DNA of 64,000 nt, taken from positions 558,001 through 622,000 of the forward strand of contig JROE01000004.1 in NCBI GenBank assembly GCA_000783305.1, read 5' to 3'. This document shows positions 7,657 through 17,286 of the stretch, piece by piece (positions within the stretch are counted from its first letter, which is position 1; every line of letters starts with the position of its first letter). The DNA comes from Sphingobacteriaceae bacterium DW12 (GTDB lineage Bacteria; Bacteroidota; Bacteroidia; Sphingobacteriales; Sphingobacteriaceae). Both the position numbers and the translations under genes were made by a program. The notes beneath the pieces were generated by a model. The model saw nothing but the letters and a program-made list of their open reading frames with translations, ran no database searches and was not told the origin of the DNA.

Positions 7657-8037
7657 TCAAGCGTTGCTCCCCGTATTGTTCAAGACCTGACTTACGATAC
7701 CTTCCAAATCATCGAGATTAAAGGGCTTCTCCAGATAGGTATCAGCTCCAGCCTGTTGGGCAAGGATATGGATATCACTATTGGCAGATACATAGATCAC
7801 GGGAATATGTTTAAAATCCGGGTGCTGCTTAAGCAATTGTGTCGCTTTGATTCCTCCGATATCGGGAATCCAATTGTCCATCAAAATAATATCGGGGCGA
7901 ATGGCCGTTACTTTTTCAATAATGTCATGGGAGGTCTCCGAAATGGCAACGGTATATCCACACTCTTCCAAAATAATGGTACAGACCTCTAAAATATTGA
8001 TATCATCATCAAAGAGCAATACGGTTTTATTGTTCAT
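7657..8037 (-). CDS. Single-domain response regulator (receiver only)
   Basis: A 126-residue CheY-like receiver with no output domain. The acidic pocket (Asp10-Asp12), the phospho-acceptor Asp54 in ILMDNWIP, Ser84 and the conserved Lys104 (YLEKPF) are all in place, so it should be phosphorylatable. The acidic pocket is FDDD. It is the last gene of the sensor block but is separated from cheR by 237 bp, so it probably has its own promoter. Inverted AATACGTA-type sites lie 80-95 bp upstream (8113-8132). It could relay phosphate between the neighbouring hybrid kinases, which is an inference. Confidence 0.92.
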   Translation of the reverse strand: MNNKTVLLFDDDINILEVCTIILEECGYTVAISETSHDIIEKVTAIRPDIILMDNWIPDIGGIKATQLLKQHPDFKHIPVIYVSANSDIHILAQQAGADTYLEKPFNLDDLEGIVSQVLNNTGSNA

Positions 8038-8112
8038 AGGTAGTCCGTTATTGTATTAATATGTAAACAGAATGCTAATATAACAAATCCTACAGGTATT
8101 GCACAAGCGTTA

Positions 8113-8132
8113 AATACGTAATTAATACGTAT
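8113..8132 (-). promoter_or_regulatory. Paired AATACGTA sites upstream of the receiver gene
   Basis: AATACGTA at 8113-8120 and AATACGTAT at 8124-8132 lie 75-95 bp before the receiver start. They share the AATACGT core with sites at 23706, 26673 and 28933-28950. Their role as regulatory sites is inferred from recurrence only. Confidence 0.35.
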
Positions 8133-8274
8133 ATATCTGATGAATCGCTCATGCTAAATCTAAATAGGTTATCAATAGGTTCAAATAGAAGGAATTGATA
8201 GACCACCGTAGCTTGATAATGCTTGCGCAAATTGTGAGACATATCAAATGAGAGGAATGAGAAAGCTAATGTCG

Positions 8275-9099
8275 CTAGCGATTCTTACGCCATATCTTTT
8301 CTATGCCGATTTGCTTATACCTCTTTTCTAAATTGGAGAACCGGAGCGTTTCTTTGGACCCGAGAGCCAAATAGCCTAAGGTTTCCAGACTATCGTCAAA
8401 TAGATTGAAGACATTGTTCTGTAATTCTTTGTCGAAATAAATCAGAACATTGCGACATAGAATCAACTGGAATTCATTGAAAGAAGTGTCTGAAACTAAA
8501 TTGTGAGTAGAGAAAATCATCTTTTCTTTCAAATCGGAATGAAATCTAACCGAATCGTAATTGGCTGTATAATATTTGGAGAAGTCTTCTACACCACCGG
8601 ACAATCGATAGCTTTCGGAATACAATTGCATTTGATTAATGGGATAAATACCGATACTGGCTTGCTCCAGTACGCCCGGGTTGATATCCGTCACATAGAC
8701 TAAGGATTTATGATAGAGATTGGCCTCTTTGAGCAATATAGCAATAGAGTAAGCTTCCTCTCCCGTAGAAGCGCCGGCCACCCAAATCCGAATAAAGGGA
8801 TAAGTCCCGAGTTTGGGAAATACCTCTTCACGCAAGGCTTTATAAAAAGGCGGGTCGCGGAACATCTCCGTCACATTGACCGTAATCTCTTCCACGAATC
8901 GTTGTAGATATTCGGGATGATTCAAGACCGTGTACCGCAACTCTGCAAAACTCGTAAACTTGTCAATCAGACAGATTCGATTGAGTCGGCGCTTCAAGGA
9001 TGCTCTGCTATATTGCGTAAAGTCATAACCATAACGCTCCGCAACATCTGTCAAAAGAAGCTCGATATCTTCATTTTTGATAATATGGGCTCCTATCAT
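8275..9099 (-). CDS. cheR: CheR-type S-adenosylmethionine-dependent methyltransferase
   Basis: A 274-residue protein with the CheR layout: N-terminal helical domain, then a methyltransferase fold. VTEMFRDP at 76-83, the SAM-binding GASTGEEAYS at 109-118, a TDIN acidic motif near residue 138 and LCRNVLIYF at 214-222 are typical. CheR methylates glutamates of chemoreceptors, but no chemoreceptor, CheB, CheA or CheW is encoded here. In sensor clusters of this kind it may modify the kinase coiled-coil or serve as a signalling partner, which is an inference. Its ATG directly abuts the TAG of the receiver gene, indicating translational coupling. Confidence 0.92.
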   Translation of the reverse strand: MIGAHIIKNEDIELLLTDVAERYGYDFTQYSRASLKRRLNRICLIDKFTSFAELRYTVLNHPEYLQRFVEEITVNVTEMFRDPPFYKALREEVFPKLGTYPFIRIWVAGASTGEEAYSIAILLKEANLYHKSLVYVTDINPGVLEQASIGIYPINQMQLYSESYRLSGGVEDFSKYYTANYDSVRFHSDLKEKMIFSTHNLVSDTSFNEFQLILCRNVLIYFDKELQNNVFNLFDDSLETLGYLALGSKETLRFSNLEKRYKQIGIEKIWRKNR

Positions 9100-9471
9100 C
9101 TAGCTCACCTCTTCAATTACCTGCAACAGTCTATCCAAATCTATGGGTTTAGGAATATAATCACTCGCACCCGCTTCAATACATTTCTCACGATCACCCT
9201 GCATGGCTTGGGCGGTAACCGCAATTACTGGCGTGTGTCTATATAACTCAGATGACCGGATAGCCGCAATCGCTTGATATCCGTCCATATCTGGCATCAT
9301 CATATCCATAAGTACAACCGCTATAGCGCGACCGTCACCTAGCATTGCTATCCCTTCTGCTGCGCTGTTGGCAGAGATTACAAGATATCCTCTAGACTTC
9401 AGTGCCAATCGCAAAGCAAAGATATTGCGATTGTCATCGTCAATAATCAGTACAGATTTAGCCTTATCCAT
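9100..9471 (-). CDS. Single-domain response regulator, related to the third receiver of the adjacent hybrid kinase
   Basis: A 123-residue receiver with Asp11-Asp13, phospho-acceptor Asp56 (VLMDMMMPDMDGY), Thr86 and Lys108 (YIPKPI). It shares long stretches with the C-terminal receiver of the kinase at 9490-13092: MDMMMPxMDGY, AMxGDREKCI, AGASDYI and KPxDxDxLL. That suggests it arose by duplication of that domain. It lies 18 bp after the kinase and abuts cheR, so all three are one operon. It may compete with, or take phosphate from, the kinase. Confidence 0.93.
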   Translation of the reverse strand: MDKAKSVLIIDDDNRNIFALRLALKSRGYLVISANSAAEGIAMLGDGRAIAVVLMDMMMPDMDGYQAIAAIRSSELYRHTPVIAVTAQAMQGDREKCIEAGASDYIPKPIDLDRLLQVIEEVS

Positions 9472-9489
9472 TACCCTAATAAAATACGT

Positions 9490-12400
9490 TTAGTTTTCAT
9501 ATAACCATACTCTTAATAGCGACAACAATTGATCGGTATCCACCGGCTTGGAAATATAGTCCGATGCTCCCGCTACGATACACTTCTCCCGATCACCGGT
9601 CATAGCCTTTGCTGTGACGGCCATGATGGGCAATTTGGCATACGGAGCCTGCTTGCGAATGAGACGAATTGTCTCGTAGCCATCCATTTCGGGCATCATC
9701 ATGTCCATGAGCACGATAGAGATATCTGGATTGTTGTTCAGTTGCTCCAAAGCTTCTTTCCCGTCAGTGGCCGAAACAACCTTCATTTGATACTTTTCTA
9801 GTGCTTTTGACAGCGAGAATATATTCCGAACATCATCATCGGCAATCAAGACCTTCTTACCGCTCAAAACCTCGCTCAGCGAACCAAGCTTATTAGTCTT
9901 TCGTTTTTGGACATCAGCCGTCTTCTCTTCTACCAAATGAAGGAATAGACCGACTTCATCCAAGATTCGTTGGTACGAATGTGCCGTCTTAATAACGATA
10001 GAATCGGCATATTGTTTGATTTTGACCTCTTCGGCATGTGACAAATTTTTGCCGGTAAAGATGATGATGGGAAGGCTCTCCAAACCCTCGTTTTTCTTGA
10101 TGGCCTCAAGGGTCTCATACCCAATCTGGTCAGGCACCCCCATATCCAGAATCACACAGTTGACGACATCCGAGCTAAGCGCCTGCACACTCTCCTCCAC
10201 ATTTGATTTGATTTCCGATACAATGTTGAAATTACTCAGGAAGTAAGAAAGAGCTGCCGCATGCTTAGGATTCTCTTCGACAATTAACACTTTCTTGGGG
10301 TAACGAGTCAAGGCGTCTTCGATTTTCTTGAACATCTCTCCGATCTGCTCAATCGCGACAGGCTTGTTAATGAAATCAATGGCTCCTTTCAAAAGACTTT
10401 CCTTTTTCACTTTGAGCGAAGACATGATGTGTACAGGAATGTGTCTAGTTTCTGGATTGCTCTTGATTTCGTCCATCACCTGCCAGCCGTCCTTAATGGG
10501 CAATTGAATATCTAATAAGATGGCTATAGGCCGATATTTTAGGGCAAAGTCGGCCGCAATATCTCCCCTGACGACTACCACACCTTTGTAATGCTGCTGA
10601 CGCGTAAACTTGAGCAAGGCTTTAGCAAAATTAACGTCGTCCTCGACAATCAAAATGACCTTATCTCCTGCCGATATGTGGTCGCGGTCATCGTCAACGT
10701 CGGGCGGTATTTCGTAAACCATATTTGGGCTCGCAATCTCTGCAACCAACGCATTGACCTCCTGCACATCTGAAGCAATAATATCAATCAATTCTTCCGA
10801 GGCTGGCTTGGCGACTTCAGTTGCTTTCTGCTTTGGAACGATTAGACTGAACGTACTGCCTTCGCCTTCTTTGCTCGTCAGCTGAATCTCCCCACCCAAT
10901 AATCGTGCAATTTCGCGACTAATGGAAAGCCCTAATCCTGTCCCGCCAAATTTTCGTCGAGTAGAGCCGTCCGCCTGTTGAAAAGCTTCAAATATTATCT
11001 TTTGCTTATCATCAGCGATTCCTATGCCCGTATCTTGTACGGCAAAAACGACATAATCTGTATTGCGCGGGTCCTCAGTGATTGAAAGGGTGATTCTCCC
11101 TTTGGTGGTAAATTTGATGGCGTTGGACAGCAAATTACGCAAGACTTGATCCAATCGGAGACGGTCGATCTCAATTGTACTTTGCAATTCTGGCTGCACA
11201 GTGATACGGAGTTCAAGGGATTTGTCCTTTACAATGGGCAGGAAGAGGCTATTAAGGTCATGAACGACATCCGATAAAGGGACATGCTGATAATCAAGCT
11301 CCATCTTTCCCGACTCTATCTTGGAAAGGTCGAGAATCTCATCGATGAGACTCAACAGACTGGTACCCGAACTCTGGATGACCTTCGCCGATTCGACCTG
11401 GTCTTCATTCAGATTTTCTTCCGTATTCTCCGACATCAATCGAGAGAGAAGAAGTATAGAATTGAGCGGAGTGCGCAACTCATGTGACATATTGGCCAAA
11501 AATTCAGATTTGTATTTCGTACTCATGGCCAACTCCTCGGCCTTTTGTTGAATTTCCAAATTGCGTTCTGCTATCAACTGATTTTTCTCCTCCAACATCT
11601 GAGACCGCTCTTCCAGTTCTTCGTTGGATTGAACAAGTTCCTCTTGCTGCACGCGAAGTTCTTCTTCGGATGATTGCAATTTTTGGGTCTGTGCTTCCAA
11701 TTCGGTATTTAAATTCTCCAACTCAGCATGTTGGGCCTGCAGTTCCTCGGTTTGGGCCTGTGTTTCTTCTAAAAGTTTCTGTACTTGATCCCGACTTTTG
11801 GCCGCAGCAATCGCAATTCCGACATTGCGGGTAGCCTCTACATAAAAGGGCATTTGTACATTTTCAAAAGGATCGATTCCGCCCAATTCAATCACCCCAA
11901 TACAACGGTAATCAACGAAAACAGGCAATAGAAGTAAATGTGCGATATGCAATTGTCCATTTGCAAAAGAGACGACGTAATCCTTGTCATGAAGGTTTTC
12001 GAATCTTTTTAACTTACCTTCTTGAAATACTTGTCCGACCATCCCTTCCCCTGGAGACAATGATCGCGGCATATGTTTTTCTAACCCGTATGCGCTCTTT
12101 AATAGGAGTTTATCATACTCCAATAGATAAAATGCGCCATTGATAGATCCTCCATAGTTGACGAGATGGTGTAGTGCATCTGAAATCAAAGCTTGCTCGG
12201 TTTTATTCCCCACCAAAGTTTCATTAAGCTGTGCCAATCCTGTCTGCCGCCATTCATTGTTATTCAACTCATCAAACGAATGCTTTAAGGCCCCCGCCAT
12301 TTCATTGAGAGATCCTGCTAAACTTCCCAAATCATCCTGTTCCAAATCGTTAACATGAACAGTATAGTCACCACCTGCTATCTGATTGGCGATTCGTTGG

Positions 12401-13092
12401 GTCACTTTTAAGCGACGACCGATTTCTTCATCTTTCTTCTTAAGGGATTGTTGGAGCGCCTCTCTTTTTATAAAATCTTCCCGAATACGCAGATAGAATA
12501 CAAGGGTAATCAACAGTGAAATGATAGCCGCAGCAACAACAAAGATAGACGTATAGTGCGATGATCTATTGAGCTCGGCTGATCGCTTGTCCAATAATAA
12601 ACCTTCGGCATCGATAAAGCTGGCGATGATCTGCCGGCAACTATCCATATACTGCTTACCTTCTTCCAATTGGGTCAGCGTGACCTCCCCTCCTTGTTTT
12701 CGTATGTTTATCAGATTGGTCAATATACCCAACCGAGATTCCACCAAGGATTTTAAGGTGTCCGCAGATCGTCTCTGCGCCGGATTATCAGCAACTAGCT
12801 CTTGGGTGAGCGTCAACGATCGCGGCAAAGATTGTACACTGTTGAGATAGGGTTCTAAAAAGCTCTCTTTACCGGTCAGATGATAACCTCTTTGGCCAGT
12901 CTCTGCATTTTGTAAATCATTGAGCACTTTATTGGCTGATGCAATGACCCGCCGACTGTGATCGACTTTGGCCCTGTTGTTGATCTGCTCTTTGATACTG
13001 GTATAAGATGCTATTGAACTTGCCAACAACAGAATCAAAGAGATTCCAAAGCCAACCTGTAGATTTCTTAAAAAGGGTTTAGGCATGTGCAC
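9490..13092 (-). CDS. Hybrid sensor histidine kinase: CHASE3-HAMP-GAF-kinase with three receivers
   Basis: A 1200-residue membrane kinase. Order: TM about 12-31, CHASE3-type extracellular domain about 40-175 (NAETGQRGYHLTG), TM about 183-202, HAMP about 220-275, GAF about 295-435, a long Glu/Gln-rich coiled coil about 436-530, HisKA with His537 (SHELRTPLNSI), HATPase with N box near 653-657, DTGIGI at 687 and GGTGLGLS at 716, then receivers at about 811-925 (Asp861), 933-1045 (Asp983) and 1079-1195 (Asp1130). Receiver 2 has Glu-Glu-Asn in place of the usual acidic pair and may be altered. The stimulus is unknown. Its start codon overlaps the stop of the upstream kinase gene by one base. Confidence 0.95.
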   Translation of the reverse strand: MHMPKPFLRNLQVGFGISLILLLASSIASYTSIKEQINNRAKVDHSRRVIASANKVLNDLQNAETGQRGYHLTGKESFLEPYLNSVQSLPRSLTLTQELVADNPAQRRSADTLKSLVESRLGILTNLINIRKQGGEVTLTQLEEGKQYMDSCRQIIASFIDAEGLLLDKRSAELNRSSHYTSIFVVAAAIISLLITLVFYLRIREDFIKREALQQSLKKKDEEIGRRLKVTQRIANQIAGGDYTVHVNDLEQDDLGSLAGSLNEMAGALKHSFDELNNNEWRQTGLAQLNETLVGNKTEQALISDALHHLVNYGGSINGAFYLLEYDKLLLKSAYGLEKHMPRSLSPGEGMVGQVFQEGKLKRFENLHDKDYVVSFANGQLHIAHLLLLPVFVDYRCIGVIELGGIDPFENVQMPFYVEATRNVGIAIAAAKSRDQVQKLLEETQAQTEELQAQHAELENLNTELEAQTQKLQSSEEELRVQQEELVQSNEELEERSQMLEEKNQLIAERNLEIQQKAEELAMSTKYKSEFLANMSHELRTPLNSILLLSRLMSENTEENLNEDQVESAKVIQSSGTSLLSLIDEILDLSKIESGKMELDYQHVPLSDVVHDLNSLFLPIVKDKSLELRITVQPELQSTIEIDRLRLDQVLRNLLSNAIKFTTKGRITLSITEDPRNTDYVVFAVQDTGIGIADDKQKIIFEAFQQADGSTRRKFGGTGLGLSISREIARLLGGEIQLTSKEGEGSTFSLIVPKQKATEVAKPASEELIDIIASDVQEVNALVAEIASPNMVYEIPPDVDDDRDHISAGDKVILIVEDDVNFAKALLKFTRQQHYKGVVVVRGDIAADFALKYRPIAILLDIQLPIKDGWQVMDEIKSNPETRHIPVHIMSSLKVKKESLLKGAIDFINKPVAIEQIGEMFKKIEDALTRYPKKVLIVEENPKHAAALSYFLSNFNIVSEIKSNVEESVQALSSDVVNCVILDMGVPDQIGYETLEAIKKNEGLESLPIIIFTGKNLSHAEEVKIKQYADSIVIKTAHSYQRILDEVGLFLHLVEEKTADVQKRKTNKLGSLSEVLSGKKVLIADDDVRNIFSLSKALEKYQMKVVSATDGKEALEQLNNNPDISIVLMDMMMPEMDGYETIRLIRKQAPYAKLPIMAVTAKAMTGDREKCIVAGASDYISKPVDTDQLLSLLRVWLYEN

Positions 13093-14561
13093 TAATTTAA
13101 AGGTAATGTGAAATAAAACGTCGACCCCTGTCCTAATTGGCTCGTGGTGCCGACAGTACCATTATGCTGTTTGATAATTTCCGAACAAATGTACAATCCT
13201 ATCCCGAGGCCTTGGAATCGGAGCGAGGACTCTTCCACCCTGTAAAATTTGCCAAAAATATTCCCAAGCTTATGCTCGGGTATACCAATCCCAAAATCAG
13301 TGACACTCACCCTAATCTGCCCCTCCGACCGCTCGGTCTTGACAACAACCTGATTGGAATTGGGTGCATACTTAATAGCATTGGTCAGATAATTGATCAA
13401 GACCTGTTCTATCCGAATTTCATCTCCAATGACCGTCTCTTCTATCCTATCGCCCTGCCGCTGAATATCCAATTGACTATTCTCATGGGTATGGTAGATG
13501 GTATCTATGGCACTAGAAAGCAGATTTTCAAAATCAAAACTCTTTTTGGTAATTTTCAGCTTGCCATTTTCTATCTTGGAGATATCTAATAAATCGGTAA
13601 TGAGGCTATTCAACTTAGAAACCTGATGTTGTACTTTGTTGATATATTTACGAGAAGGATCTTGTTCGGGAGCATCGATGGTCCTTGAAAGCAGCTGTGC
13701 ATAGGCTTTGATGCTAGTGAGGGGAGTTTTGAGTTCGTGGCTCGCGATGCTCAAGAATTCGTCTTTCTTTTTTTCTATCTGCTTCTGGTCATCGATATCG
13801 GTGAAGGTTCCAACCCACTTGATGTTGTTGTTCTTTTCCTTGATGGGGGCAATACGAAGCAAGTGAAACCTGAATAGCTCGGCTTGCCTTTCCTTGATTC
13901 GGACCTCCAACTCTAGCGGTACTTCTCTCATGCGGGCATCTAGCCACAGGGACAAAATCTCTGGATCTTCGGGATGGGTCTCCGGAAAGCTGGTGGCAGA
14001 AGCAGCATATCCTAGCCATTTGTTGTTCACGAATTCAATCTGTCCCTGAGCATCTGCAGTAAAGGCCAATTGCGGAAGAGACTCCAGAGTAGAGTGCAAT
14101 TGATCCACTTGATCCTTCAACTCTTGTTGGGCTCGCTTCCGCTCCTCTATTTCGGAGCGTAGTGCACGTTGCGTCTCGTTAAGGGCCAAAGTCTGTTCAT
14201 AGAGGCGGTAGAAGGTCTTCACCTTCAACATAAGAATATCAGGATCAACAGGTTTAGTCACATAATCTATTCCGCCGGAGGCATATCCTCTGGTGATAAA
14301 TTTTTTATCTTTATTGACTGCGGATAGAAAAATAACGGGAATTTCTTTGGTCTTATTAAATCCAGAGAGGGTCTCGGCGACCTCGAATCCGTCCATACCC
14401 GGCATCTGCACATCCATGATGATTAAGGCATAGTCATTCTTCAGTACTTTTTTTAACGCCTCTTCTCCGGATAGGGCTGTATCGACCAAAAAATCTTTGG
14501 ATTCGAGTAGTTTTTGAAGTGAATATATATTCTCTACTTGGTCGTCAACAATTAAAATCAT
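13092..14561 (-). CDS. Receiver-PAS-histidine kinase
   Basis: A 489-residue soluble protein with an N-terminal receiver (Asp50 in IIMDVQMPGMDG, Lys103), a coiled linker about 120-155, a PAS domain about 155-265, then HisKA with His275 (ASHELKTPLTSI) and a HATPase domain ending with GLGIGLYI-type G2 box. Such receiver-first kinases are usually regulated by phosphorylation from another kinase. It is the first gene of a tightly packed minus-strand operon (kinase, kinase, receiver, cheR), with a one-base overlap to the next gene. Its partner is therefore likely the hybrid kinase beside it. Confidence 0.94.
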   Translation of the reverse strand: MILIVDDQVENIYSLQKLLESKDFLVDTALSGEEALKKVLKNDYALIIMDVQMPGMDGFEVAETLSGFNKTKEIPVIFLSAVNKDKKFITRGYASGGIDYVTKPVDPDILMLKVKTFYRLYEQTLALNETQRALRSEIEERKRAQQELKDQVDQLHSTLESLPQLAFTADAQGQIEFVNNKWLGYAASATSFPETHPEDPEILSLWLDARMREVPLELEVRIKERQAELFRFHLLRIAPIKEKNNNIKWVGTFTDIDDQKQIEKKKDEFLSIASHELKTPLTSIKAYAQLLSRTIDAPEQDPSRKYINKVQHQVSKLNSLITDLLDISKIENGKLKITKKSFDFENLLSSAIDTIYHTHENSQLDIQRQGDRIEETVIGDEIRIEQVLINYLTNAIKYAPNSNQVVVKTERSEGQIRVSVTDFGIGIPEHKLGNIFGKFYRVEESSLRFQGLGIGLYICSEIIKQHNGTVGTTSQLGQGSTFYFTLPLN

Positions 14562-14740
14562 AGTTAGTCGGTCTCCCTAATCTGTTGAATAATGGCTTAT
14601 TTTCTGCAGCCGTTTGAAGATTAAAGTTTTAAAAATAACCATTTATTCCTGAATAATACAAGGCCTTGACCAAATCATTTGCCAGGTTATCCAGGATAAG
14701 ATCGATTAGTACAGATTAATTTGCTAACTTACGAAGCGGG

Positions 14741-15838
14741 ATGCCCAAGGGGATAGCAACATCCCACTCCACCTTCATGACTCAGGCAGCACTCCAATCT
14801 TTGGTCGAAAGTTCGTCCCTCCTATTCTTTACTTACGACCCTTATCTGGAAAAATTCACCTATCTGAATCCTTCCTTTCAATCCTTTTTCGAACTAAAAG
14901 CACCGACACTACCGTTAGAGGCCTTCCTAGTGATGGTGCACCCCGAAGATAGAAATTATTTGGTGGAGCGGCTAGAGGAGATTGAAGAGGAGTCTGTCGA
15001 CGGCGTTGAATGTCGATTTCAACTCCCAAGTGGCGAAGGCATACTGCGTATCAGCGCTTATCTTATAGTGGAGGAAGGGAAAAAACTTCTGGTGGGGCAT
15101 GCCGAAGATGTAACGATTACCAAAGAGTACAACTTGACCATCACGAAGCACAATGCTAAGAAAAATGCAATACTCAATATCTTAAGCCATGATTTGGCAG
15201 GTCCAATCGGCGTTATTGGCAACCTAGCAGAAGTGATTAAGCTGACTGCTGCCGATGGTGGCAATACTAAACTTCTCTCACAGATTGATAGTATCCACGA
15301 AATCAGCAAAAGCTGTATACAGCTGATTCAAGATTTTTTAAATCAAGAGTTTTTGCAATCCGTTAGTGTCCCGCTGGTCAAGCGGAGGATAGATTTTGTA
15401 AAACGTATGCATCACTTCGCCGCGCAATATCATGCAGCACAGGAAGAATTGGGCATACAATTTATCTGCACATCCAATACAGATGTTATTTACATCGATA
15501 TTGATGAGGATAAGTTTATGCAGGTGGTCAACAATCTTATTTCAAATGCACTGAAATTTACCCCAAATGGCGGAACCATATCCATCTATATCGAAGAAAA
15601 AGAAACCAGTGTCATACTAAGGGTTGCAGATAATGGCATTGGTATTCCGGAGGAGCATCATAAAGAGCTCTTTGAAAAGTTCAGCCGTGCTAGGCGGAAG
15701 GGTCTACGTGGCGAATACAGCACCGGCTTAGGAATGTGGATTATCAAGACAATAATAGAATGGCATACCGGTAGAATCTGGTTTGAAAGTGAGGTAGACC
15801 AAGGAACGACTTTCTATATCGAACTTCCTAAACATTGA
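14741..15838 (+). CDS. PAS domain sensor histidine kinase
   Basis: A 365-residue soluble kinase with a PAS domain at about 20-130, HisKA with His150 (NILSHDLAGPIGV) and a HATPase domain carrying NNLISNALKF, DNGIGIP and a GLGMWI box. The box around His150 has Asp in place of the commoner Glu, which is a known variant. It has no membrane segment and no receiver. It is divergent from the kinase operon, with 179 bp between the starts. No response regulator follows, so its partner may be one of the receivers across the divide. An in-frame ATG at 14777 is an alternative start. Confidence 0.92.
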   Translation: MPKGIATSHSTFMTQAALQSLVESSSLLFFTYDPYLEKFTYLNPSFQSFFELKAPTLPLEAFLVMVHPEDRNYLVERLEEIEEESVDGVECRFQLPSGEGILRISAYLIVEEGKKLLVGHAEDVTITKEYNLTITKHNAKKNAILNILSHDLAGPIGVIGNLAEVIKLTAADGGNTKLLSQIDSIHEISKSCIQLIQDFLNQEFLQSVSVPLVKRRIDFVKRMHHFAAQYHAAQEELGIQFICTSNTDVIYIDIDEDKFMQVVNNLISNALKFTPNGGTISIYIEEKETSVILRVADNGIGIPEEHHKELFEKFSRARRKGLRGEYSTGLGMWIIKTIIEWHTGRIWFESEVDQGTTFYIELPKH

Positions 15839-16067
15839 CTGTTAGTATAAAGTATAGCGTCCACAAACGTCCGTAACGAATCCGTTAAATACCATCTGTT
15901 AGCGATTTATACCTGCTCTAAAAAGATTAATGCGTCTTCGAACCTTTCGGGGGTGCGAGGTCGGAACATTCTGCTCCTTCTGTTGTTCTATAAGTATACA
16001 GTAATTTAGAAACAAAGGATTGCGCTAGGACTTCTGAGTTGCTGAAAAAGACTAATATATTTTACAG

Positions 16068-17276
16068 ATGAGAACAGCTATAATCGGGACTTACCCACCT
16101 AGGCAGTGTGGTATCGCAACCTTCACCAAGGACCTTTACAAATCACTCACCCAATCATCGGATGAAAATCACGGAATTTTTTCAATATCAGATGGTACAG
16201 AGCACTTTTTTCCCGAAGAGGTCGTTTTCGTTATCGATAAAGATCATTTGCACAGCTATTTGCTAGCGGCCCAACTGATCAACCAAAACTACGATGCTTG
16301 TATCATCCAGCATGAGTATGGCATCTTTGGTGGAGAAACTGGGAAATATATCATTGATTTATTACAACATCTGAAAGTCCCAGTGGTCACCAACTTACAT
16401 ACTGTACTACAAGAACCGCATGCAAATGAACACAGGGTTCTACGCCAACTGTCCCAATATAGCAACAAGCTGACCGTCATGACGCAACGAGCCATTACGA
16501 TGTTGGAGCAGGTATATCAAATCCCATCTGCAGGTGTAGCGCTCATTCCACACGGGGTGCCTGATTTTGCAGATGACCAAGAGACCGCCAAGAAAAAACT
16601 GGGCCTTCAAGATAAAAAAATAATGCTCAGCTTCGGCTTTTTGGGTAGAAGTAAAGGAATTGAAACGGCATTGGATGCTGTGGCACAGGTGAAAGAAAAG
16701 GATTTCCAATATATTATATTGGGCACCACTCATCCCAATATCTTGCGAGAAGAGGGTGAAGCCTACCGGCTTTCACTGATGGAGAAGGTAAGAGCTCTCG
16801 GCATTGAGGATAAAGTACAATTTGTCAACCTCTTCGCTTCGGAAAGGCTACTGGTCCAATATCTCAGTGCTTGTGATATCTATGTGACGCCCTACCCCAA
16901 TGAAAACCAAATCAGCAGCGGCACACTGTCTTTTGCCATTGGTGCTGGTGCAGCTGTCATCTCGACACCATATTGGTATGCCAAGGATTTATTGGCCGAT
17001 GACAGAGGAATATTGTTCCCGTTCAGGGATGCGCTAGCGCTTTCTCAAACGATCAATACTTTATTAGACCAGCCGAGCGAATTGATGCGATATAGAAACA
17101 ATGCCGCTAAGTATGGACGACAAATGTCGTGGATTAACGTAGGGAAACGCCATCTCGCCTTGTTGGATAGTCTACAGTTGGATAAGACGATGTCGACTAT
17201 CCGCTCCAGCCAAACAGCTGTGTCCAAAAACATAACACCGATATTCCCAAGCAGCAACAATAGGCTATCCTCTTAA
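16068..17276 (+). CDS. Family 4 glycosyltransferase
   Basis: A 402-residue GT-B fold retaining glycosyltransferase of family GT4. The N terminus has the acceptor-domain motif (TYPPRQCGIATFTKDL), followed by HEYGIFGGETG and the donor domain with GFLGRSKGIETALDA and the ISSGTLSFAIGAGAAVISTPYWYAKDLL segment that replaces the typical E-x7-E loop. It has no signal peptide. It is followed after 10 bp by the toroid protein gene, and both converge on a GH130 gene. The shared context suggests manno-oligosaccharide or glycolipid metabolism. The sugar donor is not readable from the sequence. Confidence 0.9.
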   Translation: MRTAIIGTYPPRQCGIATFTKDLYKSLTQSSDENHGIFSISDGTEHFFPEEVVFVIDKDHLHSYLLAAQLINQNYDACIIQHEYGIFGGETGKYIIDLLQHLKVPVVTNLHTVLQEPHANEHRVLRQLSQYSNKLTVMTQRAITMLEQVYQIPSAGVALIPHGVPDFADDQETAKKKLGLQDKKIMLSFGFLGRSKGIETALDAVAQVKEKDFQYIILGTTHPNILREEGEAYRLSLMEKVRALGIEDKVQFVNLFASERLLVQYLSACDIYVTPYPNENQISSGTLSFAIGAGAAVISTPYWYAKDLLADDRGILFPFRDALALSQTINTLLDQPSELMRYRNNAAKYGRQMSWINVGKRHLALLDSLQLDKTMSTIRSSQTAVSKNITPIFPSSNNRLSS

Positions 17277-17286
17277 AAAAAATCAA

